From Reticulitermes lucifugus (taxonomy: Eukaryota > Arthropoda > Insecta > Blattodea > Rhinotermitidae): 21,466 bases of DNA. The position numbers and the translations under genes were made by a program. Numbering within the stretch: position 1 is the stretch's first letter; every line of letters starts with the position of its first letter. The notes under the pieces were generated by a model, which saw only the letters and a program-made list of their open reading frames with translations, was not told the DNA's origin and ran no database searches. Positions 1-11,051 of the stretch are shown here, piece after piece. The stretch lies in the NCBI GenBank assembly GCA_026260175.1, contig JAKCWW010010080.1:952-22417 (forward strand), in the 5' to 3' direction.

Positions 1-252
1 CCCATCATCCCAAGGTGGCTGCTTTCTCGTGAATTCAGACTGCTCCCTGTCACCTCCTGTCATTGTCTTCACTTTCTTGTACAGTTGTTGCTTAATCTCT
101 GTACTACTGTGGGTGACCAGTGATTATCATCTGAGTTCACATTGTATATCGTCTTACTGCTTCCTGATACACTCCCATAACCTTTTCTATCAGCCAATCA
201 GTGGTCACACAGCCCTTTTATAATCACGCATCCACCTGTTGCAGCATTCTTC

Positions 253-588
253 TTGGACATCTTGACTGTTGAAGGTAGGACTCACATGCTGTCCCAAAAT
301 GTCAGTGACAAACTATTCATTGAAGCTGCTCCACATTCCAGAAGATCAGAGATCTCAACTACACCACAGAAAAAGCCTAAAATCGCGCATGTGTGGGAAA
401 GCTTAAATGATTTATCTCACTTCAGTATTTTTCATGATAGTATATTCTTTTGTCATTCAGAAATATTCATTACTGACTATTATGATGTTTTCTGCTGTTT
501 ACAGGTCTTTTTCTCCTCTGCAAAGGGTGGTTCATCATGTCAGATCTATTTCATGACATTAAACAAGCCAGGAATGGCCAACTGGTGA
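253..588 (+). CDS. possible terminal coding exon(s) of an unidentified gene
   Basis: A 111-residue frame is open here. The first half (SDKLFIEAAPHSRRSEISTT then PQKKPKIAHVWESLN) and the last part (SSAKGGSSCQIYFMTLNKPG then MANW) look protein-like. The middle is AT-rich and intron-like. A good acceptor, tctgctgtttacag, ends at 504, so a final exon could be 505-588, ending at TGA. Poly(A) signals follow at 644 and 1072. I do not recognise the protein. It may be the 3' end of a + strand gene entering from the left, or chance. Confidence 0.25.
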   Translation: MDILTVEGRTHMLSQNVSDKLFIEAAPHSRRSEISTTPQKKPKIAHVWESLNDLSHFSIFHDSIFFCHSEIFITDYYDVFCCLQVFFSSAKGGSSCQIYFMTLNKPGMANW

Positions 589-1071
589 TAGCCACAACTG
601 AAACATAATTACATCACCACTATTAGAAACAGAACTGAACCAAAATAAATACTCTGGAATTGGCTAACAAGTGAAGTTACAGAAAGAGAAGTGTGCAGTT
701 GGTGCCATCAAATAGAAAACACTGTTGAGGACTAGAAGCTGAATTATGGTGATTGATCCTTCATGCTTAATGCAGTAATGACTGCTATTTTTCCTGTTTT
801 ATATTTCTTCATGTAAATTTCATTCCATCTTCATGCATGGTGCCAAGGAGCTAAATCATACACCAGTTACAAAGAAAAACAGTTTTATTTTTCATAATAG
901 TGTAACAAGTTCTTCTGTTTTAATTATTCTTTGAGCTTATGTTACAACATTCTGTACTTTAATGGAACATTTCCAAACTCTGTGGTGGCCATATGTACGC
1001 CTTTCAGAAGTACCGTTAGAAGAACTGATTTCTGTTAGCCTTACTTGGAATATTTATGTTGTGTCCCATTA

Positions 1072-1077
1072 AATAAA
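1072..1077 (+). terminator. candidate poly(A) signal
   Basis: AATAAA within attaaataaaagtc, about 480 nt after the stop at 588, in T/G-rich DNA. Another AATAAA is at 644-649. Either could end a + strand transcript if the exon at 253-588 is real. Confidence 0.25.
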
Positions 1078-3078
1078 AGTCAAGCCGTCTGAAAATGTTT
1101 GTAACAGACTGGCCTGAAACAGACATTCATGGCTTGATATTTATGAAATGGCCTCTTATAGGTTTTCATATTCTGTGGCATACTATTACTATCTAATATC
1201 AAATACAAATGCCAGAATTTCAAATTCTGGTGATCCAAAATCTAAGCCTGTAACCTTACATTATATTATCTTTACTCAGAATATTTGGTAGGTCACATGC
1301 TAAATCTCATGTGTTTGAACATTTAAAATAGCAAACAGGTGGAAAGACATGAAAGTCACCATACTTGATGCTTCCAGTGGCTATGGGTCATAGCTGGTGA
1401 TTTTGTAGTATGAACATCATTTTATCGATGCTTTAGTGAATATATTGGTATGTGAGACTTCTTAAATGGCTGCTGCCTGAGTATTACATCAAAATAAGAA
1501 GTTCTGCTTGTGTACGGACTGGTGAAGAGTGGTTTTTTTTGTACACCCCATATTGTTACCTCTTTAACTGATAGCAAACAAATGAGATCTTTAGTGTAAC
1601 TGCCCCCACCCCCTTCCCCCAGTCTCCAGTGACTGAAAAATTCAGATATGGTGTCCTTAAATACATGAATTTGTATTTTGTATTACGTGAGTGGCATAGT
1701 TCAGTTACCCTGGGAAAGAAACTATGTACAGAATTGAAAACAAAATTGTTGTAAAGAAACAGTGATAATACCCCTTTAATATTATGAAGAATGTGTTCAG
1801 TTTTGTTGTGTTAATGTGACAGTCTGGTTTATTTTTATGCAGAAGAAGCATTGACTTGTCCAGCTTTTGCTACTGGCCATGTTGCAGTCACCTGTGAAAC
1901 TGATGGATCATAATGAGAGATCTGATTTAGGGCATTTCATGTCTTTCAATTTCATACGTAATTTTATATGATAATGCTGTTTACATCTGTGATTCTGTTC
2001 ATGTCAGTCTGTAGGTTGCCAACTCTACCAAATGTAGTTTTGTCTGTGTTATATGAGGGAGGAGAGATGGAACGCATGCTGAGCAAACATTAGGTAGGCC
2101 GTTTGATCCAGACTCCCCTCCAAGGATGTTCCATAATTAACACTTCTGGATTGTGGTCGATTTCTGTTACAGAATTTTTAACCTTCTTTTTGAAGTTCCA
2201 AAATTTCACCCTTGATTTTTTTTTTAATTTTTATTAGGATGTATGTAATTTCATTTTACTTCAAAGTGGATTTCCCTGGATCATTTTGGAAGAGTTGGTA
2301 ACTGCGATCAGTTACAAAGTGAGGACTGTTTGCAATTGTAATAATTTAGCTCAAAAGTGCAGTACTTTAATATATTATATATTTATTTGTTGTAACTTCT
2401 ATTACAATAAGTATACTATTAACAGCATCAGTAACTAACCGAATAATTGAAGAGATGCACGTCGTGTTCAGATCTGCACAAACTATAACCAGTAAACCAA
2501 CTGGAAAATACTTTTATCTGAGCTGAGAATACATATTATCCTTGATTACCTGTAACGGTTGCTGCAGAGTGGATGTGGGGAAATGTCACACTTATTTGAT
2601 TCCTTGGTTCTCAAGATGGTCATAATTAATACAGGTTTTATGCATGAATCTTAAACCAAAAAAAAAAGTACCTTGTGCATTTTGTAGCTGTGGTTTTGAC
2701 CAGTGTCTTTTTGTGAGGTTAATGGTAGTGTTTACCACCTGGAGTATGGTGTTGATTGTTTTGAAAGCTGGGGGTAAAGTCAGGTTTTAAATTTCAGCAG
2801 GAGCATTCATTCATATAATGAGGCTGAAATACAGGGATTTAAACTGTTTAAAATGAGCGCTAGTTGCAGTGAAGGTAAGTTTACATGGTTACAAATTTAA
2901 AAAAATATTTACGGAAGGAATGAAACAAGGCAGTTGAAATCAGGAATGAACCAAAGGAGGAGTGCATGTAAATGTGTGCATGTGTGAATGTAAAATTGCA
3001 TGAAATATTGGTGCAATTGAGAAAGACTGTATACAAGCTTGTGGAAAATCCATTCAGTAACAGAAGAACAAGCATATA

Positions 3079-3105
3079 CTTATTATTATTACTATTATTA
3101 TTATT
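3079..3105. repeat. (TTA)n microsatellite
   Basis: Nearly pure TTA/ATT triplets with one interruption (tattattattactattattat). Such tracts often form the tails of retroposons, but no retroposon body is recognisable upstream. Confidence 0.8.
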
Positions 3106-3308
3106 TGTTTTGTATTTTGTATATTTGAGATGATGGAGTTTAAGCAGATTGTATTAACAGCATGATGTACAGACATGTTTGGAAAAGTGAACTTGATATC
3201 TTACAATACTAATTTCATACAATGAAGTTTTGTTAGCAAATTTTGTACTTTGTAATGGCCATAAAATATGCTAGATTTACTTCTTAATGGCTCCCATGTG
3301 GAATTTAC

Positions 3309-3314
3309 AATAAA
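3309..3314 (+). terminator. candidate poly(A) signal, palindromic
   Basis: The sequence caataaacattctttattg holds AATAAA on the + strand and, a few bases on, TTTATT (AATAAA on the - strand), so it could serve transcripts in either direction. No coding sequence is tied to it. Confidence 0.15.
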
Positions 3315-3781
3315 CATTCTTTATTGAAAGGTTAGTGGTGGTAATATTTAAATTTAGTAGTACAGAAATTACATCCATATAAGTTGGGTTTTGTGAAGAG
3401 AGTAGCTTCTGGATTCAGTTAAAAATATTTTCAAATCAAAAGTAATAAGCATACTTTCATCATTTTCCTTACTTCACTGCAGTTTTTCTGTCACTTCAGC
3501 CCATATATATGTTTATTCATTATTTAGCAATGAAATCATTGTAATATGTTTAGTAATGCTTGTTTATGACTGTAAATACGTCTAGTAATGAATTTGGCTT
3601 TTGCATATTTGTATGTGAAAACATGTGGAGTGACAAGAAGTGCATTTAAACCTTACAGAGCATATCTTTCATCGATTCTATGAGTAAAGGGAAATTCGAG
3701 CTCCCTTAGGCAGATGAGAGTCGGCCGAAAGTTGTCATTTTATTTGTCCTGGAACCTGAGGTGCTTGCCTGCTAGTGTGCC

Positions 3782-4413
3782 ATGTCTCATGTACAGCAGA
3801 CGAATACTTGTGATAACTGTTCCCTCTTGAGCAGACAGAGTTCATTTGCGGTACATTTGCAAAGCACATGTGTGTCATGGAATATATGCCTCTGTAAGTT
3901 TTGTAAAAAAAAAAAAAATCTCATGTCAACAGTGCCATATAAAAGAACGGTATACAGACTAATGGAGAAATATGAAATTACACATTCAGTGCTGGACAAA
4001 AATAAAATGTGAAAACTTGTGTTTCTCTCAGATGAAGTATGGTTTACATTAACTAGGAACATAAATGACCAGAATAACATGTTGGTGTTAGGAAAATCCC
4101 CATGCAATTTGTGAAGTTTCCTTTACATGACCTTAAAGTGCAGTGAGTGCATGCAGTATCATAGTGCCTATGTTTTTTAAAGATATAAAATTAAATTGTT
4201 AATTAAATTAAAAACCTGACTTCATTATTCAGGGAATTGAAAGAAGAGAAAATGTAGAACAGTCAGTATTTATTGCAAGAATTTAAGGATAATATTTGAA
4301 GAGAGTTTGCTGATAGTTCAAGACAAGTGCTCCATCATGTGTTGAGAAATGTTTTCAGAAGGAGCAAGGCCTACCTAGAGGCTGCAGGTCAGCACTTTGA
4401 GACTCTGCTATAA
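3782..4413 (+). pseudogene. decayed mariner-like (Tc1/mariner superfamily) transposase
   Basis: The fragments read in order along an insect mariner-like transposase. A helix-turn-helix end, VPYKRTVYRLMEKYEITHSV with LDKNK, is at about 3931-4008. The start of the catalytic domain, VFLSDEVWFTLTRNINDQNN, begins at 4019 and contains the first catalytic aspartate in SDE. NPHAI follows, then a frameshift into LHDLKV. PMFFKD is near 4168-4185, and the C-terminus RNVFRRSKAYLEAAGQHFET with LL and a stop lies at about 4345-4413. A one-base insertion near 4120, in-frame stops and loss of the segment carrying the second and third catalytic acidic residues (around 4200-4240) make it dead. Terminal inverted repeats were not located. 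The family call rests on remembered protein patterns. Confidence 0.75.
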
Positions 4414-4923
4414 AATGAGGTAAGTTGAACTGCAGTGAGTAGTAAAACAGATGTGGGCTTTGTATGCAACAGAGCTGCTGTGACAGCTGCCATGCTAAGG
4501 GAAAGTGTTAAAGATACATTCTGTACATTAAAATGGAAAACATTGGAATGTAGGATACCAATGTTTCATTACAGTGTAATGGAAGATTTTAGAACACTGT
4601 GCTGCATGTAAAGTAAAACAAGAAAATATTTTATAATCCATTTTGGTGAGAATCTAACACAAAGTAACCAAATGCTCTTTTTATATCCCTTCCCTTTTAT
4701 AATTATTCATACACACAAGACTGTTGCTGCAATAGTAGTGGCCTTCAGTGAAACTTTCTATTTTATACCTTGCAAGAGTTTCCAAAAGCAGGTATAAAGT
4801 TGATGAAATGTCAGTTCAAGAGGTGGTTTTTATTTTGAGTGCAGAAAAAGTTCTGTACTTGTTATTAACAGGGCATGGATATGTGATTAAACAAATTTTC
4901 TACAATTATGTATATATACACAC

Positions 4924-5172
4924 ACATACTAAGGTGACCAGGAAGCATAAGTGGTATAGTGACAGGCTGCAGGCTGGATTGCCTGGAGTGGGGGTTGAGA
5001 TTTTCGAGTCACATCCTGCCTGGCCGCGAGGCCTACCTGTCCTGTACAATGGGCACTGGGTCTCTTTCCCTGGGGTACAAAGTTGAGTATGTGTAGAGCT
5101 ATATCCCTACCTCCCCTCTGTTCCTGCTTGGCATGTTACAGAACAGACTTTACCTCTTTGTATACATACTAA
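4924..5172 (+). mobile_element. tRNA-derived SINE, copy A, with target duplication
   Basis: The body 4933-5163 is flanked by acatactaa at 4924-4932 and 5164-5172, a 9-bp target-site duplication. It shares order and words with the copies at 11067 and 18885: gtggtatagtgacaggctgc near the A-box region, actgggtctctttccctggg in the middle, and a CT-rich end with tggcatgttaca then tttacctctt. It is more diverged in the B-box area than the other copies. Short frames here are not genes. Confidence 0.7.
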
Positions 5173-6182
5173 TACAGAAAGTAGTTACATACCAGTATGA
5201 GTGTCAGATTTTTTTTTTGAAATCCTGCCGTATCTATAGCACTTAATGCATAGTAGTTTCTGAGGTCCGTAATTTTACTGGAATATATAAATTTGTATCG
5301 TCAGATGAACTAAAAGCAGGATATTTGCATTAACCACTTGAGAGTTTCTTAACATTTTTAGTAATAGCCTGTAGGAGTGATGAATGCTAGAGGTGCTATG
5401 CCATTTTTGCTGAAATTGCAAGCATTGTATAAAACATTCTACTGACCACAGATTTGGCATTGGATGTATGGAAGTGTGTCTTGCACTGTACAGGACACCA
5501 AATAACTCATTTAGTCGCTGGGAAACTGTCTGGTTGAAATTTCGTTTATGGATCACCAACTCTAGAGCACACCTCTGAAGCCACCTACAGAAGTTTTATT
5601 TTATTTTTCTAGAAACAGCTAAGATCAGGCACGTCAAACTTCATGCGCACAAGCTGCAAGGAGCTCAGGGTATTGAGATAATATGGCCATATTGAATGAA
5701 TATATGAATATTAAAGGAGGAAAGATGAACCTATGTACAAAGAGAACAAACATACTAAGTTTATTATGGGTTCTGGAAACTGGGATAACAGATTACTGTG
5801 AGAATTGAAGATCACCAGCACATTAAGGGATAAAGCAAAAAAGAAGAATGCAGTGGGGATTACTGAAAACATGCTATTTAAGCATTCATATGCAAGGACA
5901 TGAAAGCCTTAAAGATTTTGGAATAGTGGCCTTGTCAAAATTCAAACCTGATATGTTTTAAATACAAAGCATGTACTTCTGTGTTGCAGTCTCCCCCCCC
6001 CCAAAAAAAAAATAATAGAAAAATGTTCTGCACAATGGAACACACGGCTCACAAGAGCATAATTTGTCATTGTTTTGGGTTTTTCCAGTGATTGTGTGTG
6101 TAGTAGTAACACCAGCAAACTCAGAAATGGATAACAACTTTAAAAATGTTAATATGACACAATGTTTTATTGATAAGTGAAA
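5173..6182. other. stretch without recognised features apart from homopolymers
   Basis: Apart from the uncertain - strand frame at 5275-5586, nothing recognisable. A run of ten C followed directly by ten A occupies 5993-6012 on the + strand. Confidence 0.5.
5275..5586 (-). other. unrecognised protein-like reading frame
   Basis: On the - strand about 100 residues are open, containing RWLQRCALELVIHKRNFNQT, then VSQRLNELFGVLYSARHTSI. The codon mix looks more like protein than the surrounding noise. There is an acceptor-like cttctgtag just before it on that strand. No family was recognised, no neighbouring exon was found, and a chance frame or old pseudogene is at least as likely. Confidence 0.15.
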
Positions 6183-6462
6183 AAGGTAAAGTTCTCTCTG
6201 TTCTTAATTAAGCACCATGCCATGAAGGCATATGGGGGAATGGGGACAGAGCTCCATGCTGTCTTTACCTTGACACTAGGTGGAGTGAGTGGCCAGCATC
6301 ATGCTCCATTTGCTTCACAGTGGGGAAAGACGTGTTTATACCCATTGGAATGGGCTTCTAAGCTGGACTGGACATGAGAAGAGCAAAGTCTTGCCCCTTT
6401 TGGGAATTGAACCCCAATTTCTTAGTTGTCCAGCCTGCAGTCTAGTCACTGTACTTAACTGA
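6183..6462 (-). mobile_element. tRNA-derived SINE, copy B, inverted
   Basis: On the - strand this starts with an A-box-like tagactgcaggctggac, then a good B box, ggttcaattcc (6403-6413 on +). It continues with ggggcaagactttgctcttc and tgtccagtccag, and ends in a tail reading ctttacc, as in the copies at 11067 and 18885. Clear target duplications were not found. Copies A and B lie about 1 kb apart in opposite orientation. Confidence 0.7.
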
Positions 6463-6694
6463 ATTGTACTTTCGTGTTTGAAATGTCAACAAGAACTTTG
6501 AAGTTTTTTTCTGGCCTTGATACGTCCGTTCATTAATTTTCTGCAGTGTAAGTTGCATAAAATAATTTCCGTTTAAAGATTATTTGTGTTTAACATACAA
6601 ACAGCTAAAATACATAGTTACTGTGAAGAAGGATGAAAGTGATTGGTAAGGGTCATATACATTTAACCAGCCAGATTTTTCTTTTTATTTTGTT

Positions 6695-6985
6695 AGGTCG
6701 GTTGTTTCAAGGAGGATGAGGTGGGTGGTACATGTAGCACCAAGGGACAGCAGAACCTCCACATTTTGGTCAGAAAATGTGGAGGGAAGGTGCAGCTTGT
6801 AAACCCGAGGCATGGAAAGTTGGATAATATGAGTTGATCTGTGAAAAAAATAGGCTGTGGGTGCTTGGAATAGGATTGAGTTGCAGGATTCAGTGAACAT
6901 TTAGGTGTACTTTCAGGTTTCATAAAGCCGAGAATTTCTTGATCAGTTGAGCGACTATCAGCTTGTTTAAGATTCTGCACCATGG
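6695..6985 (-). repeat. diverged copy of an interspersed repeat of unknown class
   Basis: Two overlapping - strand frames are open (71 and 96 residues). One reads ATCTTHLILLETTDLTK near its end and resembles a translated motif I remember from a repeat that is abundant in arthropod genomes (ATCPAHLILL...). Another frame reads STDQEILGFMKPESTPKC, matching the other end of the same repeat. It is not a gene. A perfect 12-bp-stem hairpin (6756-6785) lies within it. The identification is from memory and needs a repeat-library search. Confidence 0.45.
6756..6785. repeat. short perfect hairpin
   Basis: The arms cctccacatttt and aaaatgtggagg are perfectly complementary around a six-base loop. It lies within the diverged interspersed repeat. 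Confidence 0.8.
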
Positions 6986-7186
6986 AGTTTATTGTATGAT
7001 GATGTACTTATGCAGATGGCTTTTAGGCATCCTTTACAAAATAAAAAAGAACTTGTGTGTAGACCATGTCTTCCTATCCATCAGCGACTAAAGCATTTGT
7101 TGGCTTTTCATTAAATTCGGCATGGGTATTCTTTATAAAACGTTCTTGAGCAAGTGTGAGTTTTGTGACATTAAAACAATCACAGT

Positions 7187-7640
7187 CATACTTTCCATAC
7201 AAGTGTCAGTGAAGTTCCCTGCAATTTCCGTATTTCTTGACTGCTTTGGGTGAAATTTGATACAGAAGATCTCCATGTAATGCCGTTGTACCATCATTGG
7301 GTTTATGAAAATCAGTGCAATGAAGGGCATACTTTATGTAAGGGTGTAAATGAAATTGTGCTCATATTTTTTACATTTTTCATCCAACTGGGATAAAATT
7401 CAGTACAGGAAATATCCACAGAAATTTATTGAGTAACTTTGAGTTCCGTGAAAATTGACAATGTGAAAGCCATACTTTACACAAGGACATAAATTAATTT
7501 CTGTTCGCACTTCCCACATTTATTGTCTGATTTGGGTGAAAGTCGTAGGCTTGTAAAACCTCTGCATAATGCTGTTGAGAATTTGTGAGGTTCATGAAAA
7601 TGGGCGCAGGAAAAAGGTTGTACTTTCTTATGGGCATAAA
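7187..7640 (+). repeat. tandem array of about 144-bp diverged units
   Basis: Units begin with catacttt (7187, 7328 and 7471) or tgtacttt (7619), giving spacings of 141, 143 and 148. Each unit has a cataaat/gtaaat word soon after its start, a gggtgaaa or gggataaaat middle, and a tgaaaat end followed by a gcaatg- or gcagg-like word. Three full units and part of a fourth are visible. The copies differ a lot, so the array is old. It may be satellite-like or an internal array of a transposon. Confidence 0.7.
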
Positions 7641-9429
7641 TTAAGTTACATTTACTCATGCTGTGAAACTATGACATTTTGAAGCCCAATTGCATTTAGT
7701 ATGTGTCCCTGTCTATGTAAATTGCCTAATTCTAGGTGTAACACAGAATAATGCTAACCAGATTTCAGTGTATGATACATTGTTTCCAAGTCTTTCTTTG
7801 TCTTGCTATTCTTTGTAACTTACCTGAAAAGAAAAATATATGGTAAGGTAAAAATAATGATGTTGACAGATCATTTAATAGAATTATGGCCCAAAGACAT
7901 GCAGAGGAACATAATTCCAGTACTTTCATCCCATGTGTGTGTGTGTCTACAAGAGGCCAGTGTTCTTACATCTCTTTTCTCAATGTGTCTTTTATTCTTT
8001 CAGTTTTCCAAAAGAGAGTAGTGTTTGTTAATGCAGGTAATATAAGACATACTACTGAAATTCTATTTCCTTCATAACTTGTAGGGCCGCAATATACATG
8101 CGGTTCAGGATTAAAAGACTGTGCTAAATTTTTTTGTATATACATACTACTGTAATATGTGAGTGTATGCATGTGCATGTATGTATGTATGAGCACAAGA
8201 TGTGACTGTTGTATGCATGCCAGCAGAAGCAAGAAAACATTTAATCTGTGGGATCCTTCTTGTTATGGGTGATTCAGAACAGGATAATGCTGTGGGTATT
8301 GTATTAATGTTACAGCAGTTGTTATGCATATAGGCATTAATTACTCTCCTCACTACCAGAAAGTGATAATTCTGACATTTGATAAATGGACAAAGAATGA
8401 ATTATCTGGTCTTGTACACAGTGCATGGTAAAAAATTTAAAAGGTACTTTGTGATCATAAACAATTTTAATGGGTGTTTACTGCCACTTGCTTGTAATTT
8501 GAGGTAAAGTTTATGTGATCTTTGAAACTGAAGAATTGAAGTGACTGGACATTAGACATTATTGTGTATGCCCATGTGTAGAGTGATAGTTTGGTTACTG
8601 TTTATGATGCAGCTTGGAATAAGGAACAAAAAAACTTTGTGCTGACCTACATAGCTCCTTTGGAGTTGTAGTCTGGAATCTGAGATACCAGTCTTGGTGC
8701 TTTGTGCAGCAGAAATAACACCTCTTATACAAGGAAAGGTGTCAGATCATAGAAGTGTGATGGAAATCCAATTAAATGTAATAAAGTGATGAATACAAAT
8801 CTAAAGATATGTGTGGAAGTGGTACATCATGCAATCAAAATTACTGTGACACAAGTTTTATTAATTTGTTTTAGAATGGTGTCTTTATTAAAGAACGTGT
8901 CAGTTACATTGAAGGTGCATGTTTTTGTATATATTTTTGGTCGTCTGTCTATTCCAGTCTGAAAGTAATAAGAAAGACACATTATAATGGTTGCTTTGTT
9001 ACATATGTGCTGCAGCATACAAATTTTGGATGGTTTTAGGAACTGTATTCTGTTACTTTTGCTGTGTTTCATGACCAATTCATCATATTACGTTTTGTCA
9101 TAAAATATGTGAACAAATATTGAGAAGGTAAACTAAAATATTTGAGTGATAAATGTAGTCATCATGTTGCTTTTTATACTTCTGAGAATAAAAAATAAAG
9201 AATTTTTGCCTGTTATTGTTGTTCATAATATTGTAGAAGTGAAAAAATTTATGTTAACCCTTTAATGCCACAGCATGTAAAGTAGATAGTATTTGCAGTA
9301 GCAGTACACAGATTTTAAATTCCTCAGGTCTTGAAGGCTAGGGGGATTTAAATTCCCAGTTCTTTGTTCCCATTTGAGTTCTTTAAACAACACTGAGTAT
9401 CAAAGAGTAGTATTTGTTGAAAGGTTAAT
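7641..9429. other. AT-rich stretch without recognised genes
   Basis: Nothing coding stands out. A low-complexity stretch of tatg/catg words is at about 8161-8191, and a gtgtgtgtgt run at about 7936-7945. All frames here are short and look like chance. Confidence 0.5.
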
Positions 9430-9606
9430 TGGAAGGGTTTTGGAAGGAAGCAGTCATGACCGAATAGACATGCTGTCCGAGTAGCATTGTGGAGGAACTG
9501 GACAACCACAAACAGCCTCAGTCAGGATAGGTGGGGTTTAGCAGAGATTCAAACCAGGCATCTCCTGAATGCAAATTGTGAGCATTACAATTAAGCCACC
9601 TGTGTA
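9430..9606 (-). mobile_element. second type of tRNA-derived SINE, inverted
   Basis: On the - strand an A-box-like tggcttaattgtaatgc (9582-9598 on +) is followed at tRNA-like spacing by a B box, ggtttgaatc (9546-9555). The body reads cctgactgaggctgtttgtg and then ctcggacagcatg and atgactgcttcc. This body differs from the SINE family at 4933, 6183, 11067 and 18885, so it is a second family. Target duplications were not found. A true tRNA gene is excluded because the acceptor stem and anticodon arm do not pair. Confidence 0.6.
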
Positions 9607-11051
9607 CTAATCAGTTTGTTGAGATGAGTATGTTTTAATAATTTTTGAATTCATGCATTACAAGAAAAGGTATTTTGAAGACATATGAACAGACTGTATA
9701 TGAAAAAGTCCATTAGTTTATGCATGCTTCACAGTTATACAATATAAAGGCAATTTGGCTGTTAGAAATTGCATAAAATGGTGTGGCTTGTGTCAAAAAA
9801 TCCATCATCTTTAGTCTTGTCAGAGTGGTTCTTCATGAAACCATGATGCCAGAAAACACAAAAAGTAACATAAAGAAAGCAAGTTTACAGGAATGCAAAC
9901 AAAGCATGTGTAAAATGGAGAAATGCAATAAAAGAAGAATAGTGATATGGGCAATAAATATTTCAGAATTTAACAAACAATATGTGTATTTGAATGTACA
10001 TGGTAACAGTGATATTTACAAGTAAACCAAATCTTCAATTTGTTGAAGTAGAATGGTATTCTAAAATAAAAAAGAAAATCCTGTTTCAGGTTGTCTGCAA
10101 GTGAAGAAAATAAGTGGAAGAACTTGCTTCACTTCTAGAGTCTACATAAATGTACACTCCAATTGCACTAATTATGACAGGCAGAAAATCACCCACAGTT
10201 AGAAAGGGTCAAAATGAAATATTCTACTTCAGGCCATTGCTGTGTTCAGGAAGTGGACAGTGTTCATACAGAATACAATGTCCATATATCAGTTTGGTTT
10301 CCTATATCATTTGCTTGTATACCACTTCTAGTAAAGAGGAAACATCCTTATGTCCTTCAACTCCAGTTGCAATGCCATTTCAGAGATACCAAATGATAGC
10401 AAATGTCTATCTGGTAACAAAATCTGTGTCCAGGCACTAAACACAAAACATTCTGGACAAATAACCCCATCAGTACTTCCACATGTGTACAGTTCCCTTG
10501 CAAAGTGCTCTGTAAGTAGAAAGTTACAGACAGTAAGTCCAGAATAAAGTGGATTCCAGATTTGTACTGAGGGCACTGTGCATTGCTGTACAAGAAATAG
10601 CTTTGAGTTTTCATGTACAAGAATTACTTCATTAAAGTTATTATTGGATTTTGTTTTCCTGTCTTTCATACTTCCATCTTCTACATCAGATTTCTATATA
10701 TAACCTGTTTACAGAGCTGAATTTTTTCAACATCAAATTTCTGTCTGACTCAGAGTAACATAAGAATACAATCTGAGAAGAAACCCCAAAATTAGGCAGT
10801 AGAACTGAATAAAATGTATGTGAAATTCTACTGCTGCTTTTTATAACATTAGTATCAGCTTAACCTTTAAGAGGACCATTTTAAATGCCGATTGTATTTC
10901 TTGACAGCCTGAATTTTTCTAGCTTAGCATGGGCATTTAAATTGCTATGATGTCCATACAGTGACCAGTATATTATCTCTTACGACAATAAAATTTAAAC
11001 AAATAATACTGGAAGAGGATATATTCATAGTGCAGATTTGTTGTAAATATG
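9607..11051. other. stretch with changed base skew and no recognised gene
   Basis: C exceeds G on the + strand in much of 10140-10700 (in 10321-10380, C 16 against G 8; in 10441-10500, C 18 against G 7), opposite to the left part of the window and to RpLP0. This would fit transcription from the - strand. Only the uncertain frame at 10328-10669 was noted. Confidence 0.4.
10328..10669 (-). other. unrecognised - strand reading frame of 113 residues
   Basis: Reads protein-like: NEVILVHENSKLFLVQQCTV, ARELYTCGSTDGVICPECF and a leucine-rich end. A CxxC (CPEC) pair and another cysteine 10 residues before are visible, but no zinc-binding domain is completed. Two other frames are also open over the same bases, which lowers the weight of the observation. 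The strand agrees with the local base skew. No family was recognised; it could be an exon, an old pseudogene or chance. Confidence 0.2.

Larger units (their letters stand above)
589..3640. other. long AT-rich stretch without recognised genes
   Basis: No convincing coding sequence on either strand. It is rich in T and G on the + strand (in 2701-2760, G 18 against C 6; in 3121-3180, G 14 against C 5). A TTA-type microsatellite lies at about 3079-3105, and a 9-bp-arm palindrome, ccagaatttcaaattctgg, at 1212-1230. A donor-like aaggtaagt at 2873 has no open frame leading into it. It could be 3' UTR, intron or intergenic DNA. Confidence 0.5.

Noticed and set aside
2865..2885. Splice donor aaggtaagt at 2873 marking an exon
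   Set aside because: No open frame or homology precedes it on the + strand.
6177..6377. 66-residue + strand frame
   Set aside because: It is the complement of SINE copy B.
7187..7640. CRISPR-like array
   Set aside because: Units are contiguous, diverged and about 144 bp long, without short identical repeats and unique spacers, in an animal genome.
7803..8353. Several overlapping 60-90-residue frames on both strands
   Set aside because: They lie in low-complexity tatg/catg and gtgt sequence, overlap each other and show no protein-like pattern.
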